DNA of 64,000 nt from Variovorax sp. DXTD-1 (GCF_003984625.1 NZ_RWKH01000012.1:62001-126000); one strand, 5' to 3'; counted from the first letter of the stretch, positions 30,033 through 38,668 are shown. The notes: generated by a model not told the origin, from the letters alone. Numbers and translations: made by a program.

Positions 30033-30676
30033 GTGGTTGTTTCGTCCAGAACGTCGTCGTCCGCTGCCAGGTGGGCGGTGTCGCTCCAGCCGACCAGGCT
30101 GAAGCCCTCGGCCGTCCACAGCATGCGGTTGATGGCCGCATTGCCGAGCTGCCAGGTGCGCGGCGCCTGCAGCTCCTGGCGGGTGGCAGCGCGGTAGAGC
30201 ACGTCCATCACGCCGCCGTGCGCCACCAGCGTGACCAGCTGGCCGGGGTGGCGGGCGGCGAGCGTCGATGCGATGCGCGTCACGCGATCGCGGAAAACCA
30301 GCAGGCTCTCACCGCCTTCGGGCTCGAATTCAGGGTCGCGCTCGCGCCAGCGCCTGGCTTGCTCGGGGAGCGTCGCCTCGATTTCGGCAAAGCTCATGCC
30401 CTCGAAGCGGCCGAAGGCGCGTTCGCGCAGGCCGGGCTCGGGCAGCACCGTGAGGCCGTGGGGTTTTGCGATCTCCTGCGCGGTCTGCCAGGCGCGCGAG
30501 AGGTCGCTCGCGTAGATCACGCCGATGTCTTCGTCCGCCAGTGCCTGCCCCACACGCTTGGCCTGCCACAAGCCGGTGGCGTTGAGCCCGATGTCGAGCT
30601 GGCCCTGAATGCGCGTGTCGACGTTCCAGGCGGTTTCGCCATGGCGAACGGCAATCAAACGGGTAATTTCTTCCAT
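30029..30676 (-). CDS. histidine phosphatase family protein (phosphoglycerate mutase-like)
   Basis: The 215-residue protein has the RHG signature LIAVRHGETAWN (catalytic His near residue 11), the second catalytic His in LVTLVAHGGVMDVL, and Arg/Glu residues in RERAFGRFEGM. This is the branch-2-free, GpmB/CobC-like class. Such proteins range from phosphoglycerate mutases to broad phosphatases; the length and lack of the PGAM signature insertion favour a phosphatase. It converges on the RND permease with a 4-bp overlap. Confidence 0.88.
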   Translation of the reverse strand: MEEITRLIAVRHGETAWNVDTRIQGQLDIGLNATGLWQAKRVGQALADEDIGVIYASDLSRAWQTAQEIAKPHGLTVLPEPGLRERAFGRFEGMSFAEIEATLPEQARRWRERDPEFEPEGGESLLVFRDRVTRIASTLAARHPGQLVTLVAHGGVMDVLYRAATRQELQAPRTWQLGNAAINRMLWTAEGFSLVGWSDTAHLAADDDVLDETTT

Positions 30677-30698
30677 CCGGCGGGATTCTAGAAGCGCG

Positions 30699-31319
30699 TC
30701 ATTTCTTTGCCGCGCGCAGCTCGATGTTCACCCGGCGCTCGCCCTGCGGCGGATTCGGAAACCCTTGGAGCGCGGCATCGAACATCACCGGCAGGATGGC
30801 CGCGCTCGCGTTGTACGGCCCGTCGTTGCGGGCCCGCGTTTCATAGATCACCCGGTTCGAGCCGATGTCGCGCAGCACGATGCTCACTTCGCGCTCATAC
30901 CAGGGGTTGGCTGCGGGCGGCATGAAGGCCGGGCCGCCGTACCAGCCGCCGCCATACCAGCGGCGGGCGTAGCCGTGGTAACCATAGCCGCCATAACCCC
31001 AAGGGCCGTCGAAGAGCCATGGGTCCGCCCACGGCGAGAGGCCGGCCGTCACGCGCGCGCCGATCTGCGCGCTGTAGGTCGGGCGGGCATCGTCGCGGCG
31101 CAGGCCCACCTTTTCGAGCGCCGCGGCCGCCATCGCTTCCAGAGATTCCTGCCGGGCGGCGTCGGCCTGCTGCGACGGCAGGCGTTCGAAGCGGTAGGTG
31201 GCGCCGGATGGCACTGCGGCGAGCGAAGAAAAGCTCTTCACGTCGCTGTCCACCACCCAGGAGGTGGCGCAGCCGCTCAGTGTTGCTGCCAAAAAGAGAG
31301 CGAAAAATGCACGTTTCAT
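30699..31319 (-). CDS. DUF4136 lipoprotein
   Basis: The 206-residue protein has a lipoprotein signal peptide MKRAFFALFLAATLSGC with Cys17 as lipidation site, then a DUF4136 domain (TSWVVDSDVKSFSSLAAVPSGATYRFERLPS at its start). A Gly/Tyr/Trp-rich loop at about residues 105-140 (GPWGYGGYGYHGYARRWYGG) is unusual and may be surface-exposed. It is predicted to sit in the outer membrane; function unknown. It lies between a phosphatase gene and ttcA, all on the minus strand. Confidence 0.85.
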   Translation of the reverse strand: MKRAFFALFLAATLSGCATSWVVDSDVKSFSSLAAVPSGATYRFERLPSQQADAARQESLEAMAAAALEKVGLRRDDARPTYSAQIGARVTAGLSPWADPWLFDGPWGYGGYGYHGYARRWYGGGWYGGPAFMPPAANPWYEREVSIVLRDIGSNRVIYETRARNDGPYNASAAILPVMFDAALQGFPNPPQGERRVNIELRAAKK

Positions 31320-31365
31320 GAGGGTCTCCGGGCTCCGCGGCCCCCAATTCCCCTGGGTTGCCGCT

Positions 31366-32295
31366 TCAGCCCTGAAGAATGCGCAGGGCTGCGGGTGCCT
31401 GGGAGAGCAGGTCGAAAGAGGGCGCGTCGAAGGCCTTGTCGCCGTCTTCGTCGGCCACGCCCGTCGCCTTCAGACCCTTGAAGTCATGCCGCGTTCCGTC
31501 CAGCAGATGCGAAGGCACCACGTTCTGCAGCGCGGTGAACATGTTTTCCACGCGGCCGGGGTGCTTCTTGTCCCATTCGCGCAGCATTTCGCCGACCTGC
31601 TTGCGCTGCAGGTTTTCCTGGCTGCCGCACAGGGTGCACGGAATGATCGGAAATTCGCGGTGCTGCGCCCAGCGCACCAGGTCTTTCTCGGCCACGTAGG
31701 CAAGGGGGCGAATGACGATGTGCTTGCCGTCGTCGCTCACCAGCTTGGGAGGCATGCTCTTCAACTTGCCCGCGAAGAACATGTTGAGGAAGAAGGTCTG
31801 CAGCATGTCGTCGCGGTGGTGCCCCAATGCCACCTTCGTGGCACCGAGTTCGTCCGCCACGCGGTACAGGATGCCGCGGCGCAGGCGGCTGCACAGGCCG
31901 CAGGTCGTCTTGCCCTCCGGAATCACGCGCTTGACGATGCTGTAGGTGTCTTGGTTCTCGATGTGAAAGGCCACGCCAAGCTCGCTCAGGTACTTGGGCA
32001 GCACTTCTTCCGGAAAGCCGGGCTGCTTCTGGTCGAGGTTCACCGCCACGATGTCGAAGTGAATCGGCGCCCGCGCCTTCAGCTTGAGCAGGATGTCCAG
32101 CATGGCGTAGCTGTCCTTCCCGCCCGAGACGCACACCATGACCTTGTCGCCCTCTTCGATCATGTTGTAGTCGACGATGGCGCGGCCCACCTCGCGGCAC
32201 AGGCGCTTTTCGAGCTTGTGCGTCTCGCGCTCGATCTTCAGGGAATTGGTGGCGGCGCCGGCGACGGGCGCCTCGTCGATCCAGACGGCGTTCAT
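31366..32295 (-). CDS. ttcA: tRNA 2-thiocytidine(32) synthetase
   Basis: This ATP-dependent enzyme thiolates C32 of certain tRNAs through an iron-sulfur cluster. The 309-residue protein shows the PP-loop [10 protein letters not shown] (about residues 60-70) and the two CxxC motifs that hold the cluster: [11 protein letters not shown] and [18 protein letters not shown] is a further TtcA-type motif. folB follows upstream on the same strand with a 52-bp gap. Confidence 0.94.
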   Translation of the reverse strand: MNAVWIDEAPVAGAATNSLKIERETHKLEKRLCREVGRAIVDYNMIEEGDKVMVCVSGGKDSYAMLDILLKLKARAPIHFDIVAVNLDQKQPGFPEEVLPKYLSELGVAFHIENQDTYSIVKRVIPEGKTTCGLCSRLRRGILYRVADELGATKVALGHHRDDMLQTFFLNMFFAGKLKSMPPKLVSDDGKHIVIRPLAYVAEKDLVRWAQHREFPIIPCTLCGSQENLQRKQVGEMLREWDKKHPGRVENMFTALQNVVPSHLLDGTRHDFKGLKATGVADEDGDKAFDAPSFDLLSQAPAALRILQG

Positions 32296-32347
32296 TGGTG
32301 GACTACTTCAGGCAAATGAGGGGGAAGACCCCCGATTTTGCCTTGGA

Positions 32348-32722
32348 TCACCATTCCCCGGCTTCGATGCGGATAGCCACCTCGCAGTCGTCGAAGATTT
32401 CGAGCTTGGCGATCTTCACCCGCACGCCGCGCACGCCGGGCAGCTGCAGCAGCCGCTGCGCGAGCTTGCCGATCAGGCTTTCGAGCAGGTTCACATGCTC
32501 GGCGGTGCACTCGTCGATGATGATGCGGCGCACCTTGCGGTAGTCCAGCACGTGAAAGATGTCGTCGTCCTGCGGCAGCAGCGGCTGTGGTCCCAGGTTC
32601 AGTTCGGCATCGACCAGGATCGGCTGGGGCGCCCGCTTTTCCTGCTCGAGGATGCCCAGGTTGGCGTCGAAGCGCAGCCCCTGGAGGGTGAGTGTCTGGT
32701 GGCCGTGCGGTATGGAAGACAT
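32348..32722 (-). CDS. folB: dihydroneopterin aldolase
   Basis: This folate-pathway enzyme cleaves dihydroneopterin to 6-hydroxymethyl-dihydropterin and glycolaldehyde. The 124-residue protein has the short FolB fold: LQGLRFDANLGILEQEKRAPQPILVDAELN at the start, DYRKV, and LLESLIGKLAQRLL with the catalytic-region Glu. It sits with a pteridine-reductase-like SDR, 12 bp upstream, which supports a pterin/folate role for both. Confidence 0.92.
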   Translation of the reverse strand: MSSIPHGHQTLTLQGLRFDANLGILEQEKRAPQPILVDAELNLGPQPLLPQDDDIFHVLDYRKVRRIIIDECTAEHVNLLESLIGKLAQRLLQLPGVRGVRVKIAKLEIFDDCEVAIRIEAGEW

Positions 32723-32734
32723 GGTGTTGGGTGC

Positions 32735-33511
32735 TCACATGAGCGAGAAATCGCGCTCGAATCTCATCAGGTGCTGGCCGCCGTCCACCAGCAGCGTGGT
32801 GCCGGTGATCGAGTTGTTCTCCAGCGCAAATTTCACCGTGGCCACCACGTCGGCCGGCGTGGAAGAGCGGCCCAGCGGCGACAGCTTGTGCAGCTGCGCA
32901 AACTTTTCGTCGTCCAGCATGTGGCTCGAAAGCGTGAGGCCCGGCGCAACGCCGACCACCCGCACGCGCGGGGCCAAAGCCAGCGCCAGCATGGGCGTGG
33001 CGGCTTCCAGCGCGGCTTTCGAGAGCGTGTAGCTGAGAAAGTCGGGGTTCGGGTTCCAGAGCTTCTGGTCGAGCAGATGCACCACCGCACCTTGCGCATC
33101 GCGCAGCGCCACGTGGTCGCGCAGCGCCTGCGCCAGCAGGATGGCCGCCCCTGTGTTGCTGCGCGCATGGCGCTCCATGAGCGCATAGCTGAAGCTGGCG
33201 GCATCGTCGTGCTCGAAGAGCGCCGCACTGTGGACCACCGCATCGACCCCGCCGAAGTGCGCCGCCACCCGCGGCAGCAAGGCACGGGTGGCGCCTTCGT
33301 CGAGCAGGTCGGCCTCGAAGGCGGCCGATTTGCCCGAGAGCCCCGCGCATTCGGCGGACGTTTGCTCGGCCTCGATGCGAGAGCTGCGGTAGTGCACCGC
33401 CACCTGCCATCCCCCCGCGGCCAGCGCCAGTGCAATCTCGCGCCCCAGCCGGCGGCCCGCACCCGTGACGAGAACGGTGCGGGGGCCTGCGGAAAGCGGT
33501 GCTGTGCTCAT
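32735..33511 (-). CDS. short-chain dehydrogenase, pteridine-reductase-like
   Basis: The 258-residue SDR has the NADP-binding TGAGRRLGREIALALA (the RRLG form is typical of pteridine reductase/FolM-like SDRs), the Asn/Ala region VHSAALFEHD, and the catalytic Tyr and Lys in SYTLSKAALE. The ATG at 33511 is used. Position directly next to folB suggests reduction of dihydropterin or dihydrofolate, but this is inference. The divergent methyltransferase gene starts 26 bp away, so both promoters must lie within or beside the coding starts. Confidence 0.87.
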   Translation of the reverse strand: MSTAPLSAGPRTVLVTGAGRRLGREIALALAAGGWQVAVHYRSSRIEAEQTSAECAGLSGKSAAFEADLLDEGATRALLPRVAAHFGGVDAVVHSAALFEHDDAASFSYALMERHARSNTGAAILLAQALRDHVALRDAQGAVVHLLDQKLWNPNPDFLSYTLSKAALEAATPMLALALAPRVRVVGVAPGLTLSSHMLDDEKFAQLHKLSPLGRSSTPADVVATVKFALENNSITGTTLLVDGGQHLMRFERDFSLM

Positions 33512-33537
33512 GCGGACGGAGAAGGGAGAATCGGGGG

Positions 33538-34650
33538 GTGACGACAAAGACGACGAACAGTTTACCCATCGCCCTCGATGCCCTGATCGCCCGCGCCGTG
33601 GAACGCGCCGGCGGCTGGATCGGGTTCGACCGCTTCATGGCGCTGGCCCTGTATGCGCCGGGGTTGGGCTACTACGCCAACACCTCGGCCAAGTTCGGCC
33701 ACATGCCGTCTTCGGGCAGCGACTTCGTGACCGCGCCCGAACTCACGCCCATGTTCGGCCAGGCGCTTGCCGCGCAGGTGGCCGAGGCGCTGCATAAGAC
33801 TGGCACCGACACGGTCTGGGAGTTCGGTGCCGGCTCCGGCGCCCTGGCCGTGCAACTGCTGCACGCGCTCGACGAAATGGGCCGTACCGACGTGCGCTAC
33901 CGCATCGTCGATCTTTCGGGCACCCTGCGCGAGCGGCAGCAGCAGGCCCTGGTGCGTTATGAAGGCCGTGTCGAGTGGCTTGGCGAACTGCCCGAGTCGA
34001 TGCAGGGCGTGGTGATCGGCAACGAGGTGCTCGATGCGATGCCTGTGCAACTGCTGGCGCGCGTCGGCAGTCAGTGGTTCGAGCGCGGCATCGTGCGCAA
34101 TGCAGGGGGCGACGGCTGGACCTGGGCCGACCACGAGACCGACCTGAGGCCGCCGTTCGAAGTGCCGGGCGAGCACGACTATTTGACCGAAATCCATCCG
34201 CAGGCCGAGGCCTTTGTGGCCACCTTGGCGGACCGCCTGACGAAGGGCGCGGCCTTCTTCATCGACTATGGTTTTCCGGAGCGCGAGTACTACCACCCGC
34301 AGCGCCACATGGGAACGGTGATGTGCCACCGGGCCCACCAGGCCGATGGCGATCCGCTGTCCGATGTGGGCTACAAGGACATCACGGCGCATGTCAACTT
34401 CACCGGCATTGCGCTCGCGGGGCAGGAGGCGGGGCTCGAGGTGCTGGGCTACACCAGCCAAGCGCGGTTTCTGCTGAACTGCGGGTTGCTGGAGAAGATG
34501 GAGCAGGGCTCTACTGCGGAGAGGGGAATGGCGGCTCGGCTCGTTCATGAGCATGAGATGGGGGAGCTGTTCAAGGTGGTGGGGTTTGCTGTGGGGGATG
34601 CTTGGGAGGCGATGGGGTTTTTGGAGGGGGATCGGAGTCATACGCTTTGA
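33538..34650 (+). CDS. MidA/NDUFAF7-family SAM-dependent methyltransferase
   Basis: The 370-residue protein fits the family of mitochondrial NDUFAF7, which dimethylates an arginine of a complex I subunit. Visible motifs are YYANTSAKFG then GSDFVTAPELTPMFG, AdoMet site EFGAGSGALAVQLL, IVDLSGTLRERQ, FFIDYGFPEREYYHP, and CHRAHQADGDPL. I start it at the GTG at 33538 because GGGAG lies 8-9 bases upstream. The last 100 bases become unusually G/T-rich and run straight into a palindromic repeat. Whether the bacterial protein acts on complex I is unknown. Confidence 0.88.
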   Translation: MTTKTTNSLPIALDALIARAVERAGGWIGFDRFMALALYAPGLGYYANTSAKFGHMPSSGSDFVTAPELTPMFGQALAAQVAEALHKTGTDTVWEFGAGSGALAVQLLHALDEMGRTDVRYRIVDLSGTLRERQQQALVRYEGRVEWLGELPESMQGVVIGNEVLDAMPVQLLARVGSQWFERGIVRNAGGDGWTWADHETDLRPPFEVPGEHDYLTEIHPQAEAFVATLADRLTKGAAFFIDYGFPEREYYHPQRHMGTVMCHRAHQADGDPLSDVGYKDITAHVNFTGIALAGQEAGLEVLGYTSQARFLLNCGLLEKMEQGSTAERGMAARLVHEHEMGELFKVVGFAVGDAWEAMGFLEGDRSHTL

Positions 34651-34662
34651 CTCTTTGGCTTG

Positions 34663-35243
34663 TTTGTTTCCCGAGGCCGGGTCTCGCCCCGGCGGGCGAC
34701 TCACTTTCTTTGCTTCGCCAAAGAAAGTAAGCAAAGAAAGGCGACCCCTACTGTCTGCGTCCCTCCGCTGCGCTACGGGCAACCTGCGGTGCTCGATTCC
34801 GGCGGGGGTCCGCAGAACTCGCTTCGCTCAAACAGCTGCGGCCCTGATCCCGCCTCCATCTGCGCTCCTCGGCGCATACAGAAGGGGTGGGAGCGGGCAG
34901 CCGTCGCTTCGCTCGGCCCCAACACGAACAGCCAACAGCCAATACCAACCCCCGCGGGCGCTGCGCGCCTGCGGGGCTTTGTGGCCGAGCGAAGCAAAGG
35001 CCCGTTCGGTTTCCAAGCCCCTCTGTATGCGCCGAGGAGCGCAGGGTTTCGCGGATCAGGGCTCGCAGCTGTTTGAGCGAAGCGAGTTCTGCGAGACCCC
35101 GCGAAACCCGAGCACCGCAGGTTGCCCGCAGCGAAGCGAAGGGTCGCAGACAGTGGGGTCGCCTTTCTTTTGCCTACGTTTCTTTGGCGAAGCAAAGAAA
35201 AGTAGGTCGCCCGCCGGGGCGAGACCCGGCCTCGGGAAACAAA
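34663..35243. repeat. 581-bp imperfect palindrome (two inverted arms, no gene)
   Basis: The outermost 38 bases of each arm (34663-34700 and 35206-35243) are exact reverse complements, and matching blocks continue inward to a centre near 34953. Examples are AACTCGCTTCGCTCAAACAG and its partner near 35070-35090, and CTCCTCGGCGCATACAGA with its partner near 35024-35041. Each arm also holds its own hairpin; in the left arm CTTTCTTTG-N6-CAAAGAAAG spans 34704-34727. Open frames run through it on both strands but only because the arms mirror each other. There is no transposase. Similar elements are common in Comamonadaceae genomes, as I recall. The 661-bp gap 34651-35311 holds nothing else I can name. 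Confidence 0.9.
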
Positions 35244-35311
35244 AAAAGCCTACATAAGCTATCAACAAAGATTTCGTTGAGAAACCACCGCTGAAAACCT
35301 ACATTGGCGGA

Positions 35312-36196
35312 ATGACCGCTTCCCCCAAGACCGAAGCTCCTCCGCAGCACTTCGAAGTCCGCCCCTTCTCCGCCCCCGTAGGCGCAGAAATCCTCGGCCT
35401 CGACATCTCCAAGCCCATCAACGCCGAAGATTTCGCGCACATCCACCGCGCCCATCTGGACCACCACGTCCTGGTCTTCCGCGACCAACGGATTACGCCG
35501 CAAGAGCACATCGATTTCAGCCGCCGTTTCGGCCCGCTCGAGATCCACGTGCTGCATCAGTTCCACCTCAAGAACCATCCCGAGATCCTGATCGTCTCCA
35601 ACATCAAGGAAAACGGCGAACCCATCGGCCTCGGAGACGCAGGCGTCTATTGGCACTCGGACATCTCGTACAAGCCCCAGCCGAGCCTCGGCTCGCTGCT
35701 GCATGCCCAAGAGCTGCCGAGCGAAGGCGGCGACACGCTCTTCGCCGATCAGCATCTCGCATGGGAAGCTCTAAGTCCGCAACTGCAGCAGCGCATCCTG
35801 CCGCTCAAGGCCGAGCACAGCTATCTCGCCAAGTACGAAGAGCTGCGCGCCAGGAACCCGTGGCGGCCCAAGCTTTCGCAGGCGCAGATCGACCAGGTCG
35901 CGCCCGCCGTGCAACCGGTGGTGCGCACGCACCCCGAAACGGGCCGCAAGGCGCTTTTCGTCAGCGAGCATTTCACGACGCGCATCGTCGGCCTGCCGCA
36001 GGCAGAAAGCGATGCACTGCTGGCCGAGCTGTTCGCGCACAGCGTGAAGCCCGAGTTCGTGTATCGCCACGCATGGGCGCCGCACGACCTGGTGTTCTGG
36101 GACAACCGCTCGCTGATGCACCTGGCCGCCGGCACGCCCGACCACCTGCGCCGCCGCCTGAACCGCACCACCGTCGTCGGCGACACGCCTTTTTGA
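35312..36196 (+). CDS. TauD/TfdA-family Fe(II)/2-oxoglutarate dioxygenase
   Basis: The 294-residue protein is a cytoplasmic alpha-ketoglutarate-dependent oxygenase. Metal ligands are the HxD pair in YWHSD (about residues 114-116) and the distal His in SLMHLA; 2-oxoglutarate would be held by Arg in RRRLNRTT. GRDQRITPQEH-like FRDQRITPQEHIDFSRRFG is the typical N-terminal part. Family substrates include taurine, sulfonates, 2,4-D and other acids; this one cannot be assigned. It begins 69 bp after the palindrome and has no transporter next to it. Confidence 0.87.
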   Translation: MTASPKTEAPPQHFEVRPFSAPVGAEILGLDISKPINAEDFAHIHRAHLDHHVLVFRDQRITPQEHIDFSRRFGPLEIHVLHQFHLKNHPEILIVSNIKENGEPIGLGDAGVYWHSDISYKPQPSLGSLLHAQELPSEGGDTLFADQHLAWEALSPQLQQRILPLKAEHSYLAKYEELRARNPWRPKLSQAQIDQVAPAVQPVVRTHPETGRKALFVSEHFTTRIVGLPQAESDALLAELFAHSVKPEFVYRHAWAPHDLVFWDNRSLMHLAAGTPDHLRRRLNRTTVVGDTPF

Positions 36197-36209
36197 CGGC
36201 GTTCCCAGC

Positions 36210-36605
36210 TCAGGCGGCGCCGGGTTTGCGGGAACCCCGGCGCAGCGTGCGCAACTCGGCGTTGAGGAATTCCTTGGCGTCCCTCATCGCGCCATTCGGC
36301 ATCTTGACCTGGTAGGGCTTGCCCGTCATTTCCGAGCGGGAAGCGCAGCGGTCGATGAAGTCTTCCGCGGTGACGATCTCGTCTTTGAAGTGATCGAACT
36401 TGGCCTGCATGTGCTTGGCGGCTTCGGCGGCGTCGTGTTCCTTGCCGTTGCGCATGAAGGTCATCGTCGTCATCCCGGAGACGCGCAGGATCAGCGTGTC
36501 GATGAGCTTTTGCTCCGACGCGGAAGGGGTGGCATGGGCCAGTACGGCCAGGGTGCCGAGCAGAAGTGCGAGCAGCGTGGTGCGCAGAAATCGAAATGAA
36601 GCCAT
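36210..36605 (-). CDS. DUF5329 secreted protein
   Basis: The ATG at 36605 gives a 131-residue protein with a signal peptide (MASFRFLRTTLLALLLGTLAVLAHA). The mature part SASEQKLIDTLILRVSGM, MRNGKEHDAAEAAKHMQAKFDHFKDEI and DFIDRCASRSEMTGKPYQVK fits DUF5329, a small periplasmic family without known function. A DxxxxRCASRSEMTG pattern with one Cys is conserved in it, from memory. It lies convergent with the dioxygenase and divergent from the hisN-like gene. Confidence 0.78.
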   Translation of the reverse strand: MASFRFLRTTLLALLLGTLAVLAHATPSASEQKLIDTLILRVSGMTTMTFMRNGKEHDAAEAAKHMQAKFDHFKDEIVTAEDFIDRCASRSEMTGKPYQVKMPNGAMRDAKEFLNAELRTLRRGSRKPGAA

Positions 36606-36714
36606 TCGGGCAGGAGCGGTCAAGTTGCGGGCCATGCTAGAGCGCCGGCCCCCGGCGTGTCAAACCGGCCCCGGCTCGGGTCTAATCGCAGTTTTTGGCA
36701 CGCGTCACTTCTCC

Positions 36715-37491
36715 ATGAGCTCCCCGACCCCCGAACTTCTGTCGATTGCCAATGCGCTGGCCGATGCGGCCGCCGCGCAATCGATGCACTATTTCCGCAC
36801 GCCGCTCGACATCATCACGAAGGCCGACGAAAGCCCGGTGACGCTGGCGGACCGCGCCGCCGAAACGGCCATGCGCGAGATTCTTGCCCTCCGTGTCCCG
36901 GCGGACGGCATCTTCGGCGAGGAGCATGGCCTCGAGCGGCTCGACGCCGAGTGCGTCTGGGTGCTCGACCCGATCGACGGCACGCGCAGCTTCATTACGG
37001 GCTCGCCGCTCTGGGGCACCCTGATCGGCGTGCTGCAAGGCGCCCGCGTGGTGCTCGGCATGGTCGACATGCCGGTGCTGAAAGAGCGCTGGGTCGGCCA
37101 GGCCGGCAAGGGCGCCACGCGCGACGGCCAGCTGGTGCACGTAAGCAGCTGTACCGAGGTGGCCAAGGCGCGCATCGTCACCACCTCGCCCGACATCTTT
37201 GCGCCGGCCGACTGGCAGGCTTTCGATCGCCTGAGCCGGCAGTGCGCGATGCGGCGCTTCGGCGGCGACTGCTACGGCTATGCCCAGCTGGCGGGCGGCA
37301 CCATCGACCTGGTGGTGGAAACCGGGCTGCAGCCCTACGACTACCTGGGTCCCGCGGGCGTGATAGAGGCGGCGGGCGGCGTCATCACCGACTGGCAGGG
37401 GCGGCCGCTGGGGCTGGAGTCCGACGGCAGGGTGATTGCGGCCGCAACGCCCGAACTTCACCGACAAGCCATGGCCGTTCTTGCGGCCTAG
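36715..37491 (+). CDS. hisN: inositol-monophosphatase-family phosphatase, HisN-like
   Basis: The 258-residue Mg-dependent phosphatase shows GEEHG and WVLDPIDGTRSFITG (metal-binding Asp/Ile/Asp/Gly motif) and the C-terminal YDYLGPAGVIEAAGGVITDW motif. These are the IMPase family signatures. The GTRSF form and length favour the HisN subgroup (histidinol-phosphatase, histidine synthesis) over SuhB-type inositol phosphatase, but the split is not certain. It starts 110 bp from the divergent DUF5329 gene, and DUF2905 follows 9 bp downstream. Confidence 0.83.
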   Translation: MSSPTPELLSIANALADAAAAQSMHYFRTPLDIITKADESPVTLADRAAETAMREILALRVPADGIFGEEHGLERLDAECVWVLDPIDGTRSFITGSPLWGTLIGVLQGARVVLGMVDMPVLKERWVGQAGKGATRDGQLVHVSSCTEVAKARIVTTSPDIFAPADWQAFDRLSRQCAMRRFGGDCYGYAQLAGGTIDLVVETGLQPYDYLGPAGVIEAAGGVITDWQGRPLGLESDGRVIAAATPELHRQAMAVLAA

Positions 37492-37500
37492 ACTGTTCCC

Positions 37501-37695
37501 ATGTTCCGCTGGCTGATCGTCGTCGTCCTTGCACTGGTGCTCATGAGCGGCCTCACGGCCTGGCTGCGCCGGTTCGGCTTCGGGCGATTGCCTGGCGACT
37601 TCGAGTTCCGCGCCTTCGGCCGCGAGTGGCAATTGCCCATCTCCAGCACCCTGGTGCTCAGCATGATCGCGGCGCTGGTGGCGCGCTTCATCTAG
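37501..37695 (+). CDS. DUF2905 small membrane protein
   Basis: The 64-residue protein has two hydrophobic helices, MFRWLIVVVLALVLMSGLTAWL and ISSTLVLSMIAALVARFI, joined by RRFGFGRLPGDFEF, which is the conserved DUF2905 core. It sits in the inner membrane; function is unknown. It is 9 bp from the hisN-like stop and 46 bp before the ROK gene on the same strand, so all three may be one transcript. Confidence 0.85.
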   Translation: MFRWLIVVVLALVLMSGLTAWLRRFGFGRLPGDFEFRAFGREWQLPISSTLVLSMIAALVARFI

Positions 37696-37741
37696 CGCCA
37701 TCGATGAACCAGAAGCCGAAAAGAAAGAGAAGAACCACGCG

Positions 37742-38668
37742 ATGAGAGCCTGTGTTGACATCGGCGGCACCAAGGTGGCCGTGAGCCTTTCCGCATCGAG
37801 CGATGCGCCGCTGGTCGGCCGCCGCAGCGAACCGACGGCCAAGACCGGCGACAACGACGCCGTGGCCGTGCAGATCATGCGGATGATCGAGGAGGCCTGC
37901 ACCGAGCAGGGGATCGATATCGCCACGATCGACCGCGTGGGCGTCTCGTCGACTGGCCCCTTCGAGCTGCGGGACGGCATGGTGGAACTGGCCACGCCCA
38001 ATATCTGCGGCGGCATTGCCGGCCCGGCGCGCGGGCTGCCCAACAACTGGATGACGGCCATCATCGAAGCCCCGCTGGCGCGGCGTTTCGGCAGCGTGCG
38101 GGTCGAGAACGACGCCGTGGCCGCGCTGGAGGCCGAGCGCCAGTGGGGTGCGCTGCAAGGGATGGACAACTGCGCCTACGTCACCTGGAGCACCGGCGTG
38201 GGCGTGGGCCTGTGCGTCGATGGCCGCGCGCTGCGCGGCAAGAACGGCAACGCGGGCCATGCGGGCCACAGCTTCGTTGCAGACGATGCCAGCGGCGCGC
38301 TCTGCGGCTGCGGCAATCTTGGCGACGTGGAGGCGCTGGTGGCGGGCAACTCCATTGCTCGCCGTTTCGGGCAGCCCGCGCCCGACTTGTTCGCCGCCGC
38401 TTCGGCGGGTGAGCCGCATGCCATAAGCATCGTCGATGCGCTGTGCCGCGTCACCGGACGCATGCTCTACAACCTGGTGGCGACGCTCGATCTCCAGCGT
38501 ATCAGCCTGGGCGGCAGCGTGTTCTGGCACCACCGCGATTTTCTGCTGCCGCGGCTGCAGGCACAGGTCGACGGCAAGCTGCTGCCGCTCACGCGCGGCG
38601 TGACGCTGGTGCCCGCGGGGCTCGGCGAAAAGGTCGGCGACTACGCCGCCCTGGCGCTGCTCGACTGA
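37742..38668 (+). CDS. ROK-family sugar kinase or regulator-like protein
   Basis: The 308-residue protein has the phosphate-binding DIGGTK at residues about 6-11, GVSSTGP, ENDAVAALEAE (catalytic-base region), GHAGH and CGCGNLGDVEAL. There is no N-terminal HTH, so it is a kinase rather than a NagC-type repressor. In the zinc motif the usual third cysteine (GC) is Asp (GD), leaving one His and two Cys; zinc binding may be altered. Likely substrates are glucose, fructose or an amino sugar, unknown here. Confidence 0.85.
   Translation: MRACVDIGGTKVAVSLSASSDAPLVGRRSEPTAKTGDNDAVAVQIMRMIEEACTEQGIDIATIDRVGVSSTGPFELRDGMVELATPNICGGIAGPARGLPNNWMTAIIEAPLARRFGSVRVENDAVAALEAERQWGALQGMDNCAYVTWSTGVGVGLCVDGRALRGKNGNAGHAGHSFVADDASGALCGCGNLGDVEALVAGNSIARRFGQPAPDLFAAASAGEPHAISIVDALCRVTGRMLYNLVATLDLQRISLGGSVFWHHRDFLLPRLQAQVDGKLLPLTRGVTLVPAGLGEKVGDYAALALLD

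Noticed and set aside
34651-35311. An insertion sequence in the palindrome region
   Set aside because: No transposase-like frame, DDE or HUH motif is encoded; the frames are mirror images of the arms.
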